DNA of 43,075 nucleotides, taken from NCBI GenBank assembly GCA_049697115.1, contig JBAVVD010000011.1:1-43075 (forward strand), written 5' to 3'. The position numbers were made by a program, and so were the translations under genes. Of this stretch, positions 8,168 through 16,168 are shown in pieces (the first letter of the stretch is position 1; each line of letters opens with the position of its first letter). This DNA comes from JBAVVD01 sp049697115. Lineage in GTDB: Bacteria; Acidobacteriota; Aminicenantia; Aminicenantales; UBA4085. A model generated the notes under the pieces. The model was not told the DNA's origin, ran no database searches, and saw nothing but the letters and a program-made list of their open reading frames with translations.

Positions 8168-9046
8168 TCAATAGGATCTGATTTTATCAACGGCAGTCGA
8201 TGCCGTCCTCACAGAGAGAATTAAAACCGCGCCGAGAATGACCAGTCCGCCCAGGATTGTCCGCAAAGAAGGAACCTCATGGAGAAGCAGAAAGGCCAGT
8301 AGAATCCCATAGACAGGCTCCAGAGTGCTGATGAGGCTGGCCGTTTGGGCCTTTATTTGACGCATTCCCTTAATGAACAGGGTATGGGAGCCGGCCGTAC
8401 AGACGACTCCTAAAAAAAGCAGAAGAGCCAGATTTCGAATATCCGGGCGCGGTTGAAGGTAAATGAAAAAGGGAAGCAGCAGTAGTGCCGCAAAAAAATC
8501 CTGAAAAAAGGCAATAATCAGACTCGAATATTTCAGGGAAAGTTTCCGGTTGAAAATGCTCAGAAGGGCGAATGTCAATCCGGAGACAAGGCCCCAGAGG
8601 ACTCCTTCTGTTGTGGAATGCCCAATGTCCAGGCGTGGGATAATGAGGAAGACGCCAAAGAGACAGACGAAAGCAAAAAGAATGTTGAGCCGGTCGAATT
8701 TTTCTTTGAAAAAGAGGGGCTCCAGAAAAGCCGTAAATACGGGGAAGCTGGAATACGAAAAAAGGCCGATTGCAACGGTTGAGACCTGGATGGATCGGAA
8801 GAAGGAAACCCAATGGGAGGCCAGGATAAATCCCAGAAAAAAGAAAAGGAGATAATCTTTCCGGTCCCGGATTGTGAATTTCTGTTTCCGTAAGACAAGT
8901 AATAAGGCCAGGGACAGGCAGGCGAACATCACCCGCCCGAATACGATCAGGAAAGGGGAGAGGGATATCCATTTCCCAAAAAGACCGGACAGACCAAAGA
9001 GCAGGACCGCCGCATGGATCTCAAACAGGCTTTTGGAAGACTTCAT
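8168..9046 (-). CDS. EamA-family (DMT superfamily) transporter
   Basis: Inner-membrane protein of about 292 residues with roughly ten hydrophobic segments in two homologous halves, as in drug/metabolite transporters. Typical segments include AAVLLFGLSGLFGKW at the start of half one, SHWVSFFRSIQVSTVAIG, and in half two SLISTLEPVYGILLAFLLLHE, a hallmark EamA motif. The substrate cannot be predicted. The start is placed at ATG 9046 because the minus-10 TATAAT (9057-9062) overlaps the alternative ATG at 9058, so that codon would not be transcribed; a TTG at 9118 lies upstream of the promoter. No Shine-Dalgarno site is visible, consistent with a near-leaderless mRNA. Confidence 0.88.
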   Translation of the reverse strand: MKSSKSLFEIHAAVLLFGLSGLFGKWISLSPFLIVFGRVMFACLSLALLLVLRKQKFTIRDRKDYLLFFFLGFILASHWVSFFRSIQVSTVAIGLFSYSSFPVFTAFLEPLFFKEKFDRLNILFAFVCLFGVFLIIPRLDIGHSTTEGVLWGLVSGLTFALLSIFNRKLSLKYSSLIIAFFQDFFAALLLLPFFIYLQPRPDIRNLALLLFLGVVCTAGSHTLFIKGMRQIKAQTASLISTLEPVYGILLAFLLLHEVPSLRTILGGLVILGAVLILSVRTASTAVDKIRSY

Positions 9047-9056
9047 GGATGTGTCC

Positions 9057-9085
9057 ATTATAATTGGAAGCAGCGGTTCTCTCAA
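9057..9085 (-). promoter_or_regulatory. Promoter of eamA, near-leaderless arrangement
   Basis: On the minus strand TTGAGA (9080-9085) and TATAAT (9057-9062) have a 17 bp spacer. Only 10 nt separate the minus-10 box from ATG 9046, so the predicted 5' UTR is about 4 nt. Confidence 0.6.
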
Positions 9086-9127
9086 TAGAGAGTCAGACGG
9101 AGATGCGGATGGGACCAAAATATCTTT

Positions 9128-9155
9128 TTGAAATCTTTTCGATTTGTGCTACTAT
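9128..9155 (+). promoter_or_regulatory. Putative promoter of dnaX-ybaB-recR
   Basis: TTGAAA (9128-9133) and TACTAT (9150-9155) with a 16 bp spacer, giving a leader of about 50 nt before the dnaX ATG. The leader holds a small palindrome GGAAATAATTTCC near 9172. Confidence 0.5.
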
Positions 9156-9210
9156 AGTGCTTAATTTTTAAGGAAATAATTTCCTGGCCGAAAGCCGACA
9201 CATCACGGAA

Positions 9211-10656
9211 ATGTCCTATCTCATCTACGCACGCAAATACAGGCCTAAAACTTTTGAGGAAATGATAGGCCAGAAGGCTGTCGTCCAGACTCTCCAAAAC
9301 GCCATCAAGAACAATCGTGTGGCACAGGCCTATATTTTTTCCGGAATGAGAGGAGTGGGGAAGACGACAGCAGCCCGCATTTTCGCCAAGGCCCTCAACT
9401 GCCAGTATGGCCCCACGCCCACGCCCTGCAATAAGTGCGAATTTTGCACGACGATCAATGAGGACCGCTCCATCGATGTCCTCGAGATTGACGGAGCTTC
9501 GAACAGAGGAATCGATGAGGTGCGTTCGCTTCGGGAAAGCGTCAAATACAAGCCCATTCACAGCCGGAATAAAGTCATTATCATTGATGAGGTTCACATG
9601 CTGACCCGGGAATCTTTCAATGCCCTTCTCAAAACTCTTGAAGAACCGCCTCCCCGCACGATTTTCATTTTTGCCACGACGGAATTTCATAAAGTTCCGG
9701 CGACTATCGTTTCCCGCTGCCAGCACTTTGAGTTCAAGAAAGTTTCTCAAAAGGAAATTATCAGCCATCTTCTGGATATCACCAAGAAAGAGAAACTCAC
9801 AATTTCTCCCTACGGCTTAAGCCTCCTTGCGGAGGCTTCGGACGGAAGCCTGCGCGACGCCCAGAGCCTGCTTGACCAGGCGGTGGCTTTCTGCGGGGAG
9901 AACATCCGGGATGAGGACCTCAAGGAAATCCTCGGCGTTATGAACATGGAAATTCTTTATGAGGTCTCCTCGGCGATCATTGAAGAAAAGGCGGAGACCA
10001 TATTCCCCCTTATCGAGAAGGTCATTGAGGCCGGGTATGACCTGCGCTTTTTATATAAGGAGATGATCCAGCACTTCAGGAATCTGCTGCTCGTCAAATC
10101 CGTTCGCCATCCTCAAGATCTGCTGGTTTTGAATCCGGAGGACCTCTCCCGACTGCAAGAAGAGGCGAAGAAGGCCTCGACAGAAGAATTTCTCAGGTAC
10201 CTGGCTGTCCTTCAAAAAGGGGAGTCGGGTTTAAAATTCTCCTCCCATCCCCAGATTTATATGGAAATCCTGCTGGTGAAGCTCTGTCATTTCAAACAAA
10301 TTGTTCCAATCAAGGAAATGATTCAAAAAGTCGAGCAGCTCCGGAAAGATACCGGAGGGGGTGTTTCGGAAGTCTCCAAGAATCCCCTGGATTTTCAGGT
10401 TGGTCGTAAGGAGGAGAAGGCGGACAGAGAAGCTCACACAAAATCCGTCAGTCGACCACTCCCGGCTGTAAAAAAGCCTCCCAGTGATCCGAAAAAGCCG
10501 GAGGAAGAAAAAATGCGCGGAGCAGCGAGCCATAAAAGAGAATTTGAAGCGGCATTAAAAGATCCCACAGTGAAGTCCTTTATGGAAACCTTTAAGGCCC
10601 AGGCGATTTCCGTCGATCCCATTAAGGGCTCCGAGAAAGAGGAAGAGGAGGAATGA
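9211..10656 (+). CDS. dnaX: DNA polymerase III subunit gamma/tau
   Basis: Clamp-loader ATPase of the replicative polymerase. The 481-residue protein opens MSYLIYARKYRPKTFEEMIGQ, a DnaX hallmark. Walker A is GMRGVGKTTAARIFAKA, followed by the zinc-binding Cys cluster (NCQYGPTPTPCNKCEFC), the Walker B-like IIIDEVHML, and the sensor region EEPPPRTIFIFATTE. Domain III (helical) follows. The C-terminal 100 residues are charged and low complexity, ending in a run of Glu, so the product is shorter than E. coli tau. No obvious slippery heptamer was noticed. ybaB begins 3 nt after the stop and recR follows, the standard dnaX-ybaB-recR operon. Confidence 0.97.
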   Translation: MSYLIYARKYRPKTFEEMIGQKAVVQTLQNAIKNNRVAQAYIFSGMRGVGKTTAARIFAKALNCQYGPTPTPCNKCEFCTTINEDRSIDVLEIDGASNRGIDEVRSLRESVKYKPIHSRNKVIIIDEVHMLTRESFNALLKTLEEPPPRTIFIFATTEFHKVPATIVSRCQHFEFKKVSQKEIISHLLDITKKEKLTISPYGLSLLAEASDGSLRDAQSLLDQAVAFCGENIRDEDLKEILGVMNMEILYEVSSAIIEEKAETIFPLIEKVIEAGYDLRFLYKEMIQHFRNLLLVKSVRHPQDLLVLNPEDLSRLQEEAKKASTEEFLRYLAVLQKGESGLKFSSHPQIYMEILLVKLCHFKQIVPIKEMIQKVEQLRKDTGGGVSEVSKNPLDFQVGRKEEKADREAHTKSVSRPLPAVKKPPSDPKKPEEEKMRGAASHKREFEAALKDPTVKSFMETFKAQAISVDPIKGSEKEEEEE

Positions 10657-10659
10657 CCA

Positions 10660-10971
10660 ATGAAAGGCTTCGGCGATCTGCAAAAAATGCTTAAGACGGC
10701 CAAAGAGATGCAGGAGAAGCTCCAAAAAGAGCTGGCCGAGATGCGGATAGAAGGGACGAGCGGCGGCGGTATGGTCACAGTCATTTTGGACGGCCAGAAG
10801 AACCTTCTCTCCATCCGTCTGGAGCCGGATGTTGTGAACAGGGACGATATTGAAATGCTCCAGGACATGGTGATCGCGGCATTTAACGATGCGGCAGCGA
10901 AGGTGGATGAGCACTTGTCCCAAAAAATGGGAAGCTTGGGTGCCGGTTTAAAGATACCAGGACTTTTCTGA
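10660..10971 (+). CDS. ybaB: YbaB/EbfC-family nucleoid-associated protein
   Basis: Small DNA-binding protein (103 residues) that forms tweezer-like dimers. The N-terminal helix MKGFGDLQKMLKTAKEMQEK and the following EGTSGGGMVTVILDGQ strand region are typical. Its place between dnaX and recR is conserved across bacteria. The stop overlaps the recR start by one base (TGATG), implying coupled translation. Confidence 0.95.
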   Translation: MKGFGDLQKMLKTAKEMQEKLQKELAEMRIEGTSGGGMVTVILDGQKNLLSIRLEPDVVNRDDIEMLQDMVIAAFNDAAAKVDEHLSQKMGSLGAGLKIPGLF

Positions 10972-11576
10972 TGTCCGATTACGCCCAGCCTCTCGACCGC
11001 CTGATTGAAGAGTTGAAAAAAATTCCGAGCATAGGATCGAAGACCGCCCAGAGAATTGCCTTCTATCTCCTGGGCCTTTCTCAGGAAGAGGCGGATAATC
11101 TGGCCGATGCCATTAAGGAGGCCAAAAAAACCATATTCTACTGCTCCCAGTGCAACAATATCACCCATATCAATCCCTGCCAGTTCTGCACCGATTCGGA
11201 AAGAAGCGATGAGGTGCTCTGCATCGTCGAAGAGCCCTACAACATCTCATCCATCGAAAAAACGGGAATTTTTTTCGGGCGGTACTATGTGCTTTTGGGG
11301 ACATTGGCCCCGCTCAAAGGGAAGGGACCGGAGGAGCTCAAGATCGATAAGCTGATTAAAAGAATCGAGAAAGGAAATTTTCAGGAGATTATTCTGGCCA
11401 CAAATCCGAACGCCGAAGGCGAGGCCACCGCCCATTATCTCGCTCAGATTTTACGGGATTATAATATCCGTTTGACCCGGCTGGCCATGGGACTTCCGGT
11501 TGGGTCCGACATCGATTTTGCAGACCAGGTAACGATCAAAAAAGCCCTGGAAGGAAGAACGGAAATCAAAGATTAA
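10971..11576 (+). CDS. recR: Recombination mediator protein RecR
   Basis: Ring-forming recombination protein acting with RecO/RecF to load RecA at gaps. The 201-residue protein has the N-terminal helix-hairpin-helix (LIEELKKIPSIGSKTAQRIAF), a four-Cys zinc finger (CSQCNN...CQFC, about residues 56-71), and a Toprim domain (VLCIVEEPYNISSIE, ILATNPNAEGEATAHYLA). The C-terminal GSDIDFADQVTIKKALEGR is the Walker-B-like conserved end. Third gene of the dnaX operon; porG follows after 26 nt. Confidence 0.97.
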   Translation: MSDYAQPLDRLIEELKKIPSIGSKTAQRIAFYLLGLSQEEADNLADAIKEAKKTIFYCSQCNNITHINPCQFCTDSERSDEVLCIVEEPYNISSIEKTGIFFGRYYVLLGTLAPLKGKGPEELKIDKLIKRIEKGNFQEIILATNPNAEGEATAHYLAQILRDYNIRLTRLAMGLPVGSDIDFADQVTIKKALEGRTEIKD

Positions 11577-11602
11577 GGATGATTATAGAATAAGGAGGTT
11601 AA

Positions 11603-12178
11603 ATGAAAGAAACGATCGAAATCCGATGGCACGGCCGCGCAGGCCAAGGAGTCGTGACCGCCGCGGTGACTTTGGCCGATGTTCTCTCCACAGAAAAAGG
11701 AATCTATGTTCAGGCTTTTCCCGAATTCGGTGCCGAGAAAAGAGGCGCTCCGATTCTGGCATTTAACCGCATCAGCCGGAAACCCATCCGCACTCATAGT
11801 CAAGTCTATTTTCCGGATATTGTGGTCGTCACTGATCCCAGCCTTCTGGGTCTGGTGCATATCAGTGACGGAGCCAAGGAGGATGCCTTCTTTCTCATGA
11901 ACACGACTTTTGATATTTCCATGATCCGAAATAAGATCTCCCTCGGAAAAAGAAAAATCTATGCATTTGATGCGTACACGATTGCCCGAGATGAGCTGGG
12001 CAAGGCGATCCCCAATGTTCCGATGGTGGCGGCCCTGGTCAAAGTGGCCGAACTCATGGACCTCGATCAGTTCAGGGAGAATATCAAAGTCTCGCTGAGC
12101 AAAAAGTTGAGGCCGGAGATCGTGGAGATGAACCTGCGGACAATCGACCGGGCATTCAAGGAGGTTAAGGAAGGATGA
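11603..12178 (+). CDS. porG: Pyruvate/2-oxoacid:ferredoxin oxidoreductase, gamma subunit
   Basis: Gamma subunit (191 residues) of the four-subunit oxidoreductase that decarboxylates a 2-oxoacid to acyl-CoA and reduces ferredoxin. The opening EIRWHGRAGQGVVTAAVTLA and the FPEFGAEKRGAPILAFNRIS segment are diagnostic of the gamma domain. AAGGAGG precedes the ATG. It overlaps porD by ATGA (12175-12178). With the neighbours it gives the gene order gamma-delta-alpha-beta also found in Thermotoga and archaea. Pyruvate is the most likely substrate from the style of the beta subunit; 2-ketoisovalerate is an alternative. Confidence 0.9.
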   Translation: MKETIEIRWHGRAGQGVVTAAVTLADVLSTEKGIYVQAFPEFGAEKRGAPILAFNRISRKPIRTHSQVYFPDIVVVTDPSLLGLVHISDGAKEDAFFLMNTTFDISMIRNKISLGKRKIYAFDAYTIARDELGKAIPNVPMVAALVKVAELMDLDQFRENIKVSLSKKLRPEIVEMNLRTIDRAFKEVKEG

Positions 12179-12489
12179 AAAAGGAAACTTGGAAAGAATT
12201 ACCGATTGGAACGGTCAATATTCATCCGGGAAATTCCAGATCCAATCTGACGGGGACCTGGCGTTCCGGGATGAGGCCTCAATTCATTGAGGAAAATTGC
12301 ATTCAATGCTTTTTTTGCTGGCTATATTGCCCGCACTTTGCCATCCGGGCGGAAGGAGACAAAGTGAAAGGCATCGATTATAACTACTGCACGGGATGCG
12401 GAATCTGTGCCGAGGAGTGTCCTTCGAAAAAGAAATCCATTGTCATGGTCGCCGAAGAAGTCCAACTGGCCGAAGGAGGGTCAAAATGA
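12175..12489 (+). CDS. porD: Pyruvate/2-oxoacid:ferredoxin oxidoreductase, delta (ferredoxin-like) subunit
   Basis: Electron-transfer subunit of 104 residues with two [4Fe-4S] clusters. Cluster ligands are visible as CIQCFFCWLYCP and CTGCGICAEECP. The N-terminal segment with TGTWRSGMRP is typical of PorD. It is coupled to porG and porA by ATGA overlaps on both sides. Confidence 0.93.
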   Translation: MKKETWKELPIGTVNIHPGNSRSNLTGTWRSGMRPQFIEENCIQCFFCWLYCPHFAIRAEGDKVKGIDYNYCTGCGICAEECPSKKKSIVMVAEEVQLAEGGSK

Positions 12490-13667
12490 AGACATTAAAG
12501 CCACTGAACGGTAACCAAACCATCGCGGAAGCCGCACGTCAAATTGACCCGGATGTGATCGCCGCTTATCCCATCACACCGTCCACAGCCATTGTGGAGA
12601 TCATTGCTCAGTTCAAAGCCGACGGGCTGATCACCGGAGAATTCGTCTGTCCGGAAAGCGAACACAGCGCCATGAGCGTCTGTATCGGGGCCGCGGCGGC
12701 CGGAGGAAGAGTGATGACCGCCACTTCTTCCCAGGGATTGGCGCTGATGTGGGAGATGCTCTATATCGCCGCCGGACTGCGGCTTCCCATCGTCGCCGCC
12801 ATCGCCAACCGGGCGCTCAGCGCGCCGATTAACATCCACGGCGACCACAGCGACACGATGGGCGCCAGGGATTCCGGCTGGATTCAAATCTATTCCGAGA
12901 ATTGCCAGGAAGCCTACGACAATTTCATCCAGGCGTTCCGCATTGCAGAGCACCTGGAAGTGAGAACGCCGGTATTTGTCGGGCTGGACGGCTTCATCAT
13001 CAGTCACTCCACAGAGGTCATCCAGATCGAAGATGACAGGGAAGTCCAGAAGTTCATCGGCGAATATCAACCGGTCTATCCGCTTCTCGATACAAGCCGG
13101 AAAATTACCGTTGGGCCGATTGATTTTACAGACTATTATTTTGAGCACAAGAGAAGCCAAATTGAAGGCATAGACAACTCTCCGGCGGTCATCGAACAGG
13201 TCGGGCGGGAATTCGCCGAAAAATTCGGGAGGAGTTACGGCTTTTTTGAGGAATACAGGATGGATGATGCCGAAACGGCCATAGTCGTGATGTCATCGGC
13301 GGCCGGAACCTGCAAGGATGCCGTCGATGCCATGCGTCAGGAAGGAGTCCGGATCGGGCTGTTAAAGCCCAGAGTATTTCGTCCCTTTCCGTACCTGAAG
13401 ATAGCCGAAGTCTTAAAAGGAATGAAGGCGATTGCTGTGCTGGATCGCGCCTCCAGTCCAGGGGCTTTCGGAGCGCCCCTGTTCACGGAAATCCGTTCCG
13501 CTCTTTATGACTGCAGCGAGCGCCCCAGAGTTGTGAACTATGTCTATGGCCTTGGCGGACGGGATATTAACATCGAACATTTTCAAGAAGTCGGCGCAAA
13601 GCTGGAAAAGATTCGAAAGACGGGAAAAGTGGAAGAAATGTGCGGCTATATCAACTTGAGAGAGTAG
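12486..13667 (+). CDS. porA: Pyruvate/2-oxoacid:ferredoxin oxidoreductase, alpha subunit
   Basis: Alpha subunit (393 residues) that forms the TPP-binding active site with the beta subunit. Conserved stretches include the N-terminal GNQTIAEAARQIDPDVIAAYPITPST, the domain I segment ESEHSAMSVCIGAAAAGGRVMTATSSQG, the NRALSAPINIHGDHSD region, and the domain II motif FRPFPYLKIAEVLKGMK. The ATG at 12486 overlaps the porD stop (ATGA); a longer in-frame opening from 12396 lies inside porD and is rejected. porB follows after 13 nt with an AAGGAG site. Confidence 0.93.
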   Translation: MKTLKPLNGNQTIAEAARQIDPDVIAAYPITPSTAIVEIIAQFKADGLITGEFVCPESEHSAMSVCIGAAAAGGRVMTATSSQGLALMWEMLYIAAGLRLPIVAAIANRALSAPINIHGDHSDTMGARDSGWIQIYSENCQEAYDNFIQAFRIAEHLEVRTPVFVGLDGFIISHSTEVIQIEDDREVQKFIGEYQPVYPLLDTSRKITVGPIDFTDYYFEHKRSQIEGIDNSPAVIEQVGREFAEKFGRSYGFFEEYRMDDAETAIVVMSSAAGTCKDAVDAMRQEGVRIGLLKPRVFRPFPYLKIAEVLKGMKAIAVLDRASSPGAFGAPLFTEIRSALYDCSERPRVVNYVYGLGGRDINIEHFQEVGAKLEKIRKTGKVEEMCGYINLRE

Positions 13668-13680
13668 GAAGGAGAAAAAA

Positions 13681-14607
13681 ATGGCAAAACTGAAAGATTT
13701 AGCCCAGATCGAAGATCAACTCGTTGCCGGACACGGGATGTGCCTCGGCTGCGGCATTCCTTTAATTTTTAAAATAATCCTCAGAGCCACAGAAGAACCG
13801 ATTATTGCGGCCAATGCCACAGGCTGCCTGGAAGTCTGCACGACCATTTTCCCGCGCACAGCCTGGAATATGACATGGGTGCACAGTGCCTTTGAAAATG
13901 CGGCATCAACGATCGCCGGCGTGGAGGCCATGTATAAAGCCCTGAAAAAAAGGGGAAAAATTCCCAAGGAGAAAAAGATCCATTTTCTGGCTATCGGAGG
14001 CGACGGCGGCACCTACGACATCGGACTCCAGGCTCTTTCAGGGGCTGTGGAGCGCGGACACGACTTTGTCTATGTCTGCTACGACAACAATGCCTACGCC
14101 AATACGGGAGGCCAGAGGTCATCCGCCACTCCTCTTGGCGCTTCAGCCACAACGGCGCCGGCAGGGGCCCAGAGCGCCGGAAAGGTCCAGAAACGGAAGG
14201 ATTTGACCCAGATCCTGGCGGCCCATAAGATCCCCTATGTCGCTCAGGCAAGCCCGATACGCTGGCAGGATCTTTTCAATAAGGCCCAAAAAGCGTTCGC
14301 TGTGGATGGGCCGGCCTTTATCAATGTCATGTGCCTCTGTCCGACGGAATGGAAATATGAATCCTCCCAGGGTGTGAAACTGGCTCAGCTTGCGCTGGAT
14401 ACATGTGCCTGGCCAATTTATGAAGTGGAAAATGGAAAATATAAAATCAACTATAGGCCCAAAGAGAAAAAACCCGTGCTGGAATGGCTCAAGACCCAGG
14501 GGAGATTCCGTCATCTGTTCAAAGAAGAAAATACCTGGATGCTGGAAGCCATCCAGAAGGAAGTGGACCGTGACTGGGCAGAGCTGAACAAGCTCGCTGA
14601 GCAATAA
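13681..14607 (+). CDS. porB: Pyruvate/2-oxoacid:ferredoxin oxidoreductase, beta subunit
   Basis: TPP-binding and iron-sulfur beta subunit, 308 residues. The N-terminal GHGMCLGCGIPLIFK holds cluster cysteines, NATGCLEVCTTIFPRTAWNMTWVHSAFENAAS is the highly conserved core, and the TPP signature GDGGTYDIGLQALSGA...DNNAYANTGGQRSSATP follows. The length and the NTGGQRS motif fit pyruvate oxidoreductases of the archaeal/Thermotoga type. It is the last gene of the operon; the 256-bp inverted-repeat element begins 8 nt after the stop and could end transcription. Confidence 0.94.
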   Translation: MAKLKDLAQIEDQLVAGHGMCLGCGIPLIFKIILRATEEPIIAANATGCLEVCTTIFPRTAWNMTWVHSAFENAASTIAGVEAMYKALKKRGKIPKEKKIHFLAIGGDGGTYDIGLQALSGAVERGHDFVYVCYDNNAYANTGGQRSSATPLGASATTAPAGAQSAGKVQKRKDLTQILAAHKIPYVAQASPIRWQDLFNKAQKAFAVDGPAFINVMCLCPTEWKYESSQGVKLAQLALDTCAWPIYEVENGKYKINYRPKEKKPVLEWLKTQGRFRHLFKEENTWMLEAIQKEVDRDWAELNKLAEQ

Positions 14608-14615
14608 ATTTAAAA

Positions 14616-14871
14616 GGTTCTCTTCCATTCTATGGGAGTGAGAAAGGAGATATCCGGAATGTCTGCGCTCCCCTTCAGGTTTTTCACGCCGTTCCCTCTC
14701 CGCTCCTGGAGGCGGCTGCGGAACTCGCTTCCGGAGAAGCTCAGACATCCTCGCCGCCCGGCAGAGCCGGGTTCCCTCCAGAAGCGCCTCGTGAAGGCTA
14801 AACCTTCAATGGTCGCTTTAGCCATTCCGGATATCTTCCTTAAATGAATCCACCCAGAATGGAAGAGAACC
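14616..14871. repeat. 256-bp MITE-like element with terminal and subterminal inverted repeats
   Basis: The ends are perfect 16-bp inverted repeats (GGTTCTCTTCCATTCT at 14616-14631; complement at 14856-14871). Inside them a second 13-bp inverted repeat GATATCCGGAATG lies at 14649-14661 and 14823-14835. The core holds a further stem (ATGTCTG near 14660 against CAGACAT near 14741). Flanks are AT-rich (AAATTTAAAA on the left, ATTTATAAAATTTT on the right). No transposase is encoded; the short frames across it (71-87 codons on both strands) look like by-products. It fills the gap between porB and the DUF1028 gene. Mobility is inferred; an elaborate RNA structure or terminator is the alternative. 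Confidence 0.65.
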
Positions 14872-14898
14872 ATTTATAAAATTTTGAGGAGGGCCATA

Positions 14899-15897
14899 AT
14901 GAAAAAAATAAGTGTCTTTCTTTTTATCGGGATTTTTGCCCTGCCTGTTCTGGCCTTGAGTAAGGATATCCGGCCGGTCCACACGTACTCCATTGTCGCC
15001 ATCGATCAAAAAACGGGCGAACTCGGTGTGGCTGTGCAGTCGCACTGGTTTTCCGTCGGTTCTGTTGTCCCCTGGATCGAATCCGGAGTCGGCGCCATTG
15101 CCACTCAATCCTTTGTGGAAGTTTCCTACGGGCCGCTCGGGCTCGAGCTGATGCGGGCCGGGAAGAGCGCCGGAGAGGCCCTGGCGGCTCTTATTCGTGT
15201 GGATAAAGGTGAATCCGTGCGCCAGGTGGCAATGGTCGATGCGAAAGGAAGGGTGGCTGTCCATACTGGAAAAAATTGTATTCCTGAAGCCGGCCATTAT
15301 ACCGGAGACGGATTCTCCTGCCAGGCTAACCTCATGCTTAAAAACACGGTCTGGAAGGCCATGGGGCATGCATTCGAAAATACAAAAGGAGAACTGGTCG
15401 ACCGGCTCCTGGCGGCACTGGAAGCCGCTGAAAAAGAAGGAGGCGACATTCGGGGAAAACAATCCGCAGCTATAATTGTCGTCAAGGGTGAACGTTCAGG
15501 AGTCTGGTGGAAAGACAGAATTTATGACCTCCGGGTGGAAGACCATCCGAATCCCGTTCCGGAACTCAAGAGGCTTGTCCGCTTGAATAAGGCTTATAAT
15601 CATATGAACAAAGGAGATGAGTTCCTCACAGAGAACAAGGTTGAGCAAGCCATGAGGGAATACACGAAGGGGATGGAAATCTATCCGGATAATCCGGAAA
15701 TGATTTTCTGGCCGGCAGTGACTCTGGCCGCATCGGGGAAAGTGGAGGAGAGTCTCCCTCTGTTCAAAAAGGTGTTTTCCATGGATCCCAATTGGGCCGT
15801 GCTTTTCCCGAGGCTTTCCAAAGTCGGCCAGTTTCCTGAGGACGAAAGTCTCATCCGGAAAATCCTTTCCATGGCTCCGGACCAGAAAGACAAATAA
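14899..15897 (+). CDS. Secreted DUF1028-domain protein with C-terminal TPR repeats
   Basis: 332 residues. The N-terminus MKKISVFLFIGIFALPVLALSKD is a cleavable signal peptide. The DUF1028 domain (about residues 25-220) begins HTYSIVAIDQKTGELGVAVQSHWF and includes GVGAIATQSFVEVSYGPLGL. This family has an Ntn-hydrolase-like fold in published structures, but its reaction is not established. From about residue 225 a helical TPR-like region follows (LNKAYNHMNKGDEF..., EYTKGMEIYPDNPEMIFWPAVTLAASGKVEESLPLFKK). The ATG at 14899 has GAGGAGG upstream and is preferred to the TTG at 14884. A periplasmic or surface hydrolase with a protein-binding tail is a reasonable inference. Confidence 0.87.
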   Translation: MKKISVFLFIGIFALPVLALSKDIRPVHTYSIVAIDQKTGELGVAVQSHWFSVGSVVPWIESGVGAIATQSFVEVSYGPLGLELMRAGKSAGEALAALIRVDKGESVRQVAMVDAKGRVAVHTGKNCIPEAGHYTGDGFSCQANLMLKNTVWKAMGHAFENTKGELVDRLLAALEAAEKEGGDIRGKQSAAIIVVKGERSGVWWKDRIYDLRVEDHPNPVPELKRLVRLNKAYNHMNKGDEFLTENKVEQAMREYTKGMEIYPDNPEMIFWPAVTLAASGKVEESLPLFKKVFSMDPNWAVLFPRLSKVGQFPEDESLIRKILSMAPDQKDK

Positions 15898-16001
15898 CAT
15901 TCCGACGGTTTTCAGTCTGAACCTAACACTTCGAGGCCGAGAGGGAAGGGAATATTTTTCTTAGGATTTTTGCGATACCGTTTTTCCGATGAATTATTAC
16001 G

Positions 16002-16147
16002 AACGTAATAAATTAAGTGACAATGTTTGATCGGCGCTGAGGCCTCCCTCAAACCCCCGGGGGAACCGACGGGACTGGTTCCCCGGGGTTCGGGGGCTGA
16101 GGGCGGCCCCAGCGCAGCATATATTCTGTCACATCATTTATTGCGTT
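16002..16147. repeat. 146-bp near-perfect palindrome (long hairpin element)
   Basis: The two arms of an inverted repeat meet around 16073. The outer arms read AACGTAATAAATTAAGTGAC (16002-16021) and, from the other end, AACGCAATAAATGATGTGAC. The inner GC-rich arms CCCCCGGGGGAACC and GGTTCCCCGGGG flank a 9-nt loop. The element differs in sequence from the 14616 element. It ends about 20 nt before the ATG of the phosphatase gene, just upstream of its AAGGAGG site, so a transcript would carry a very stable hairpin in its 5' leader. It may be a non-autonomous mobile repeat or a regulatory hairpin. Confidence 0.75.
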
Positions 16148-16168
16148 TTTATTAATAAGGAGGGACTT

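Noticed and set aside
14610..14873. 87-codon minus-strand and 71-codon plus-strand frames across the inverted-repeat element
   Set aside because: They cover the element from end to end with no ribosome site, and the repeats explain the open frames. They would be counted as genes by an automatic caller but are better described as part of the repeat.
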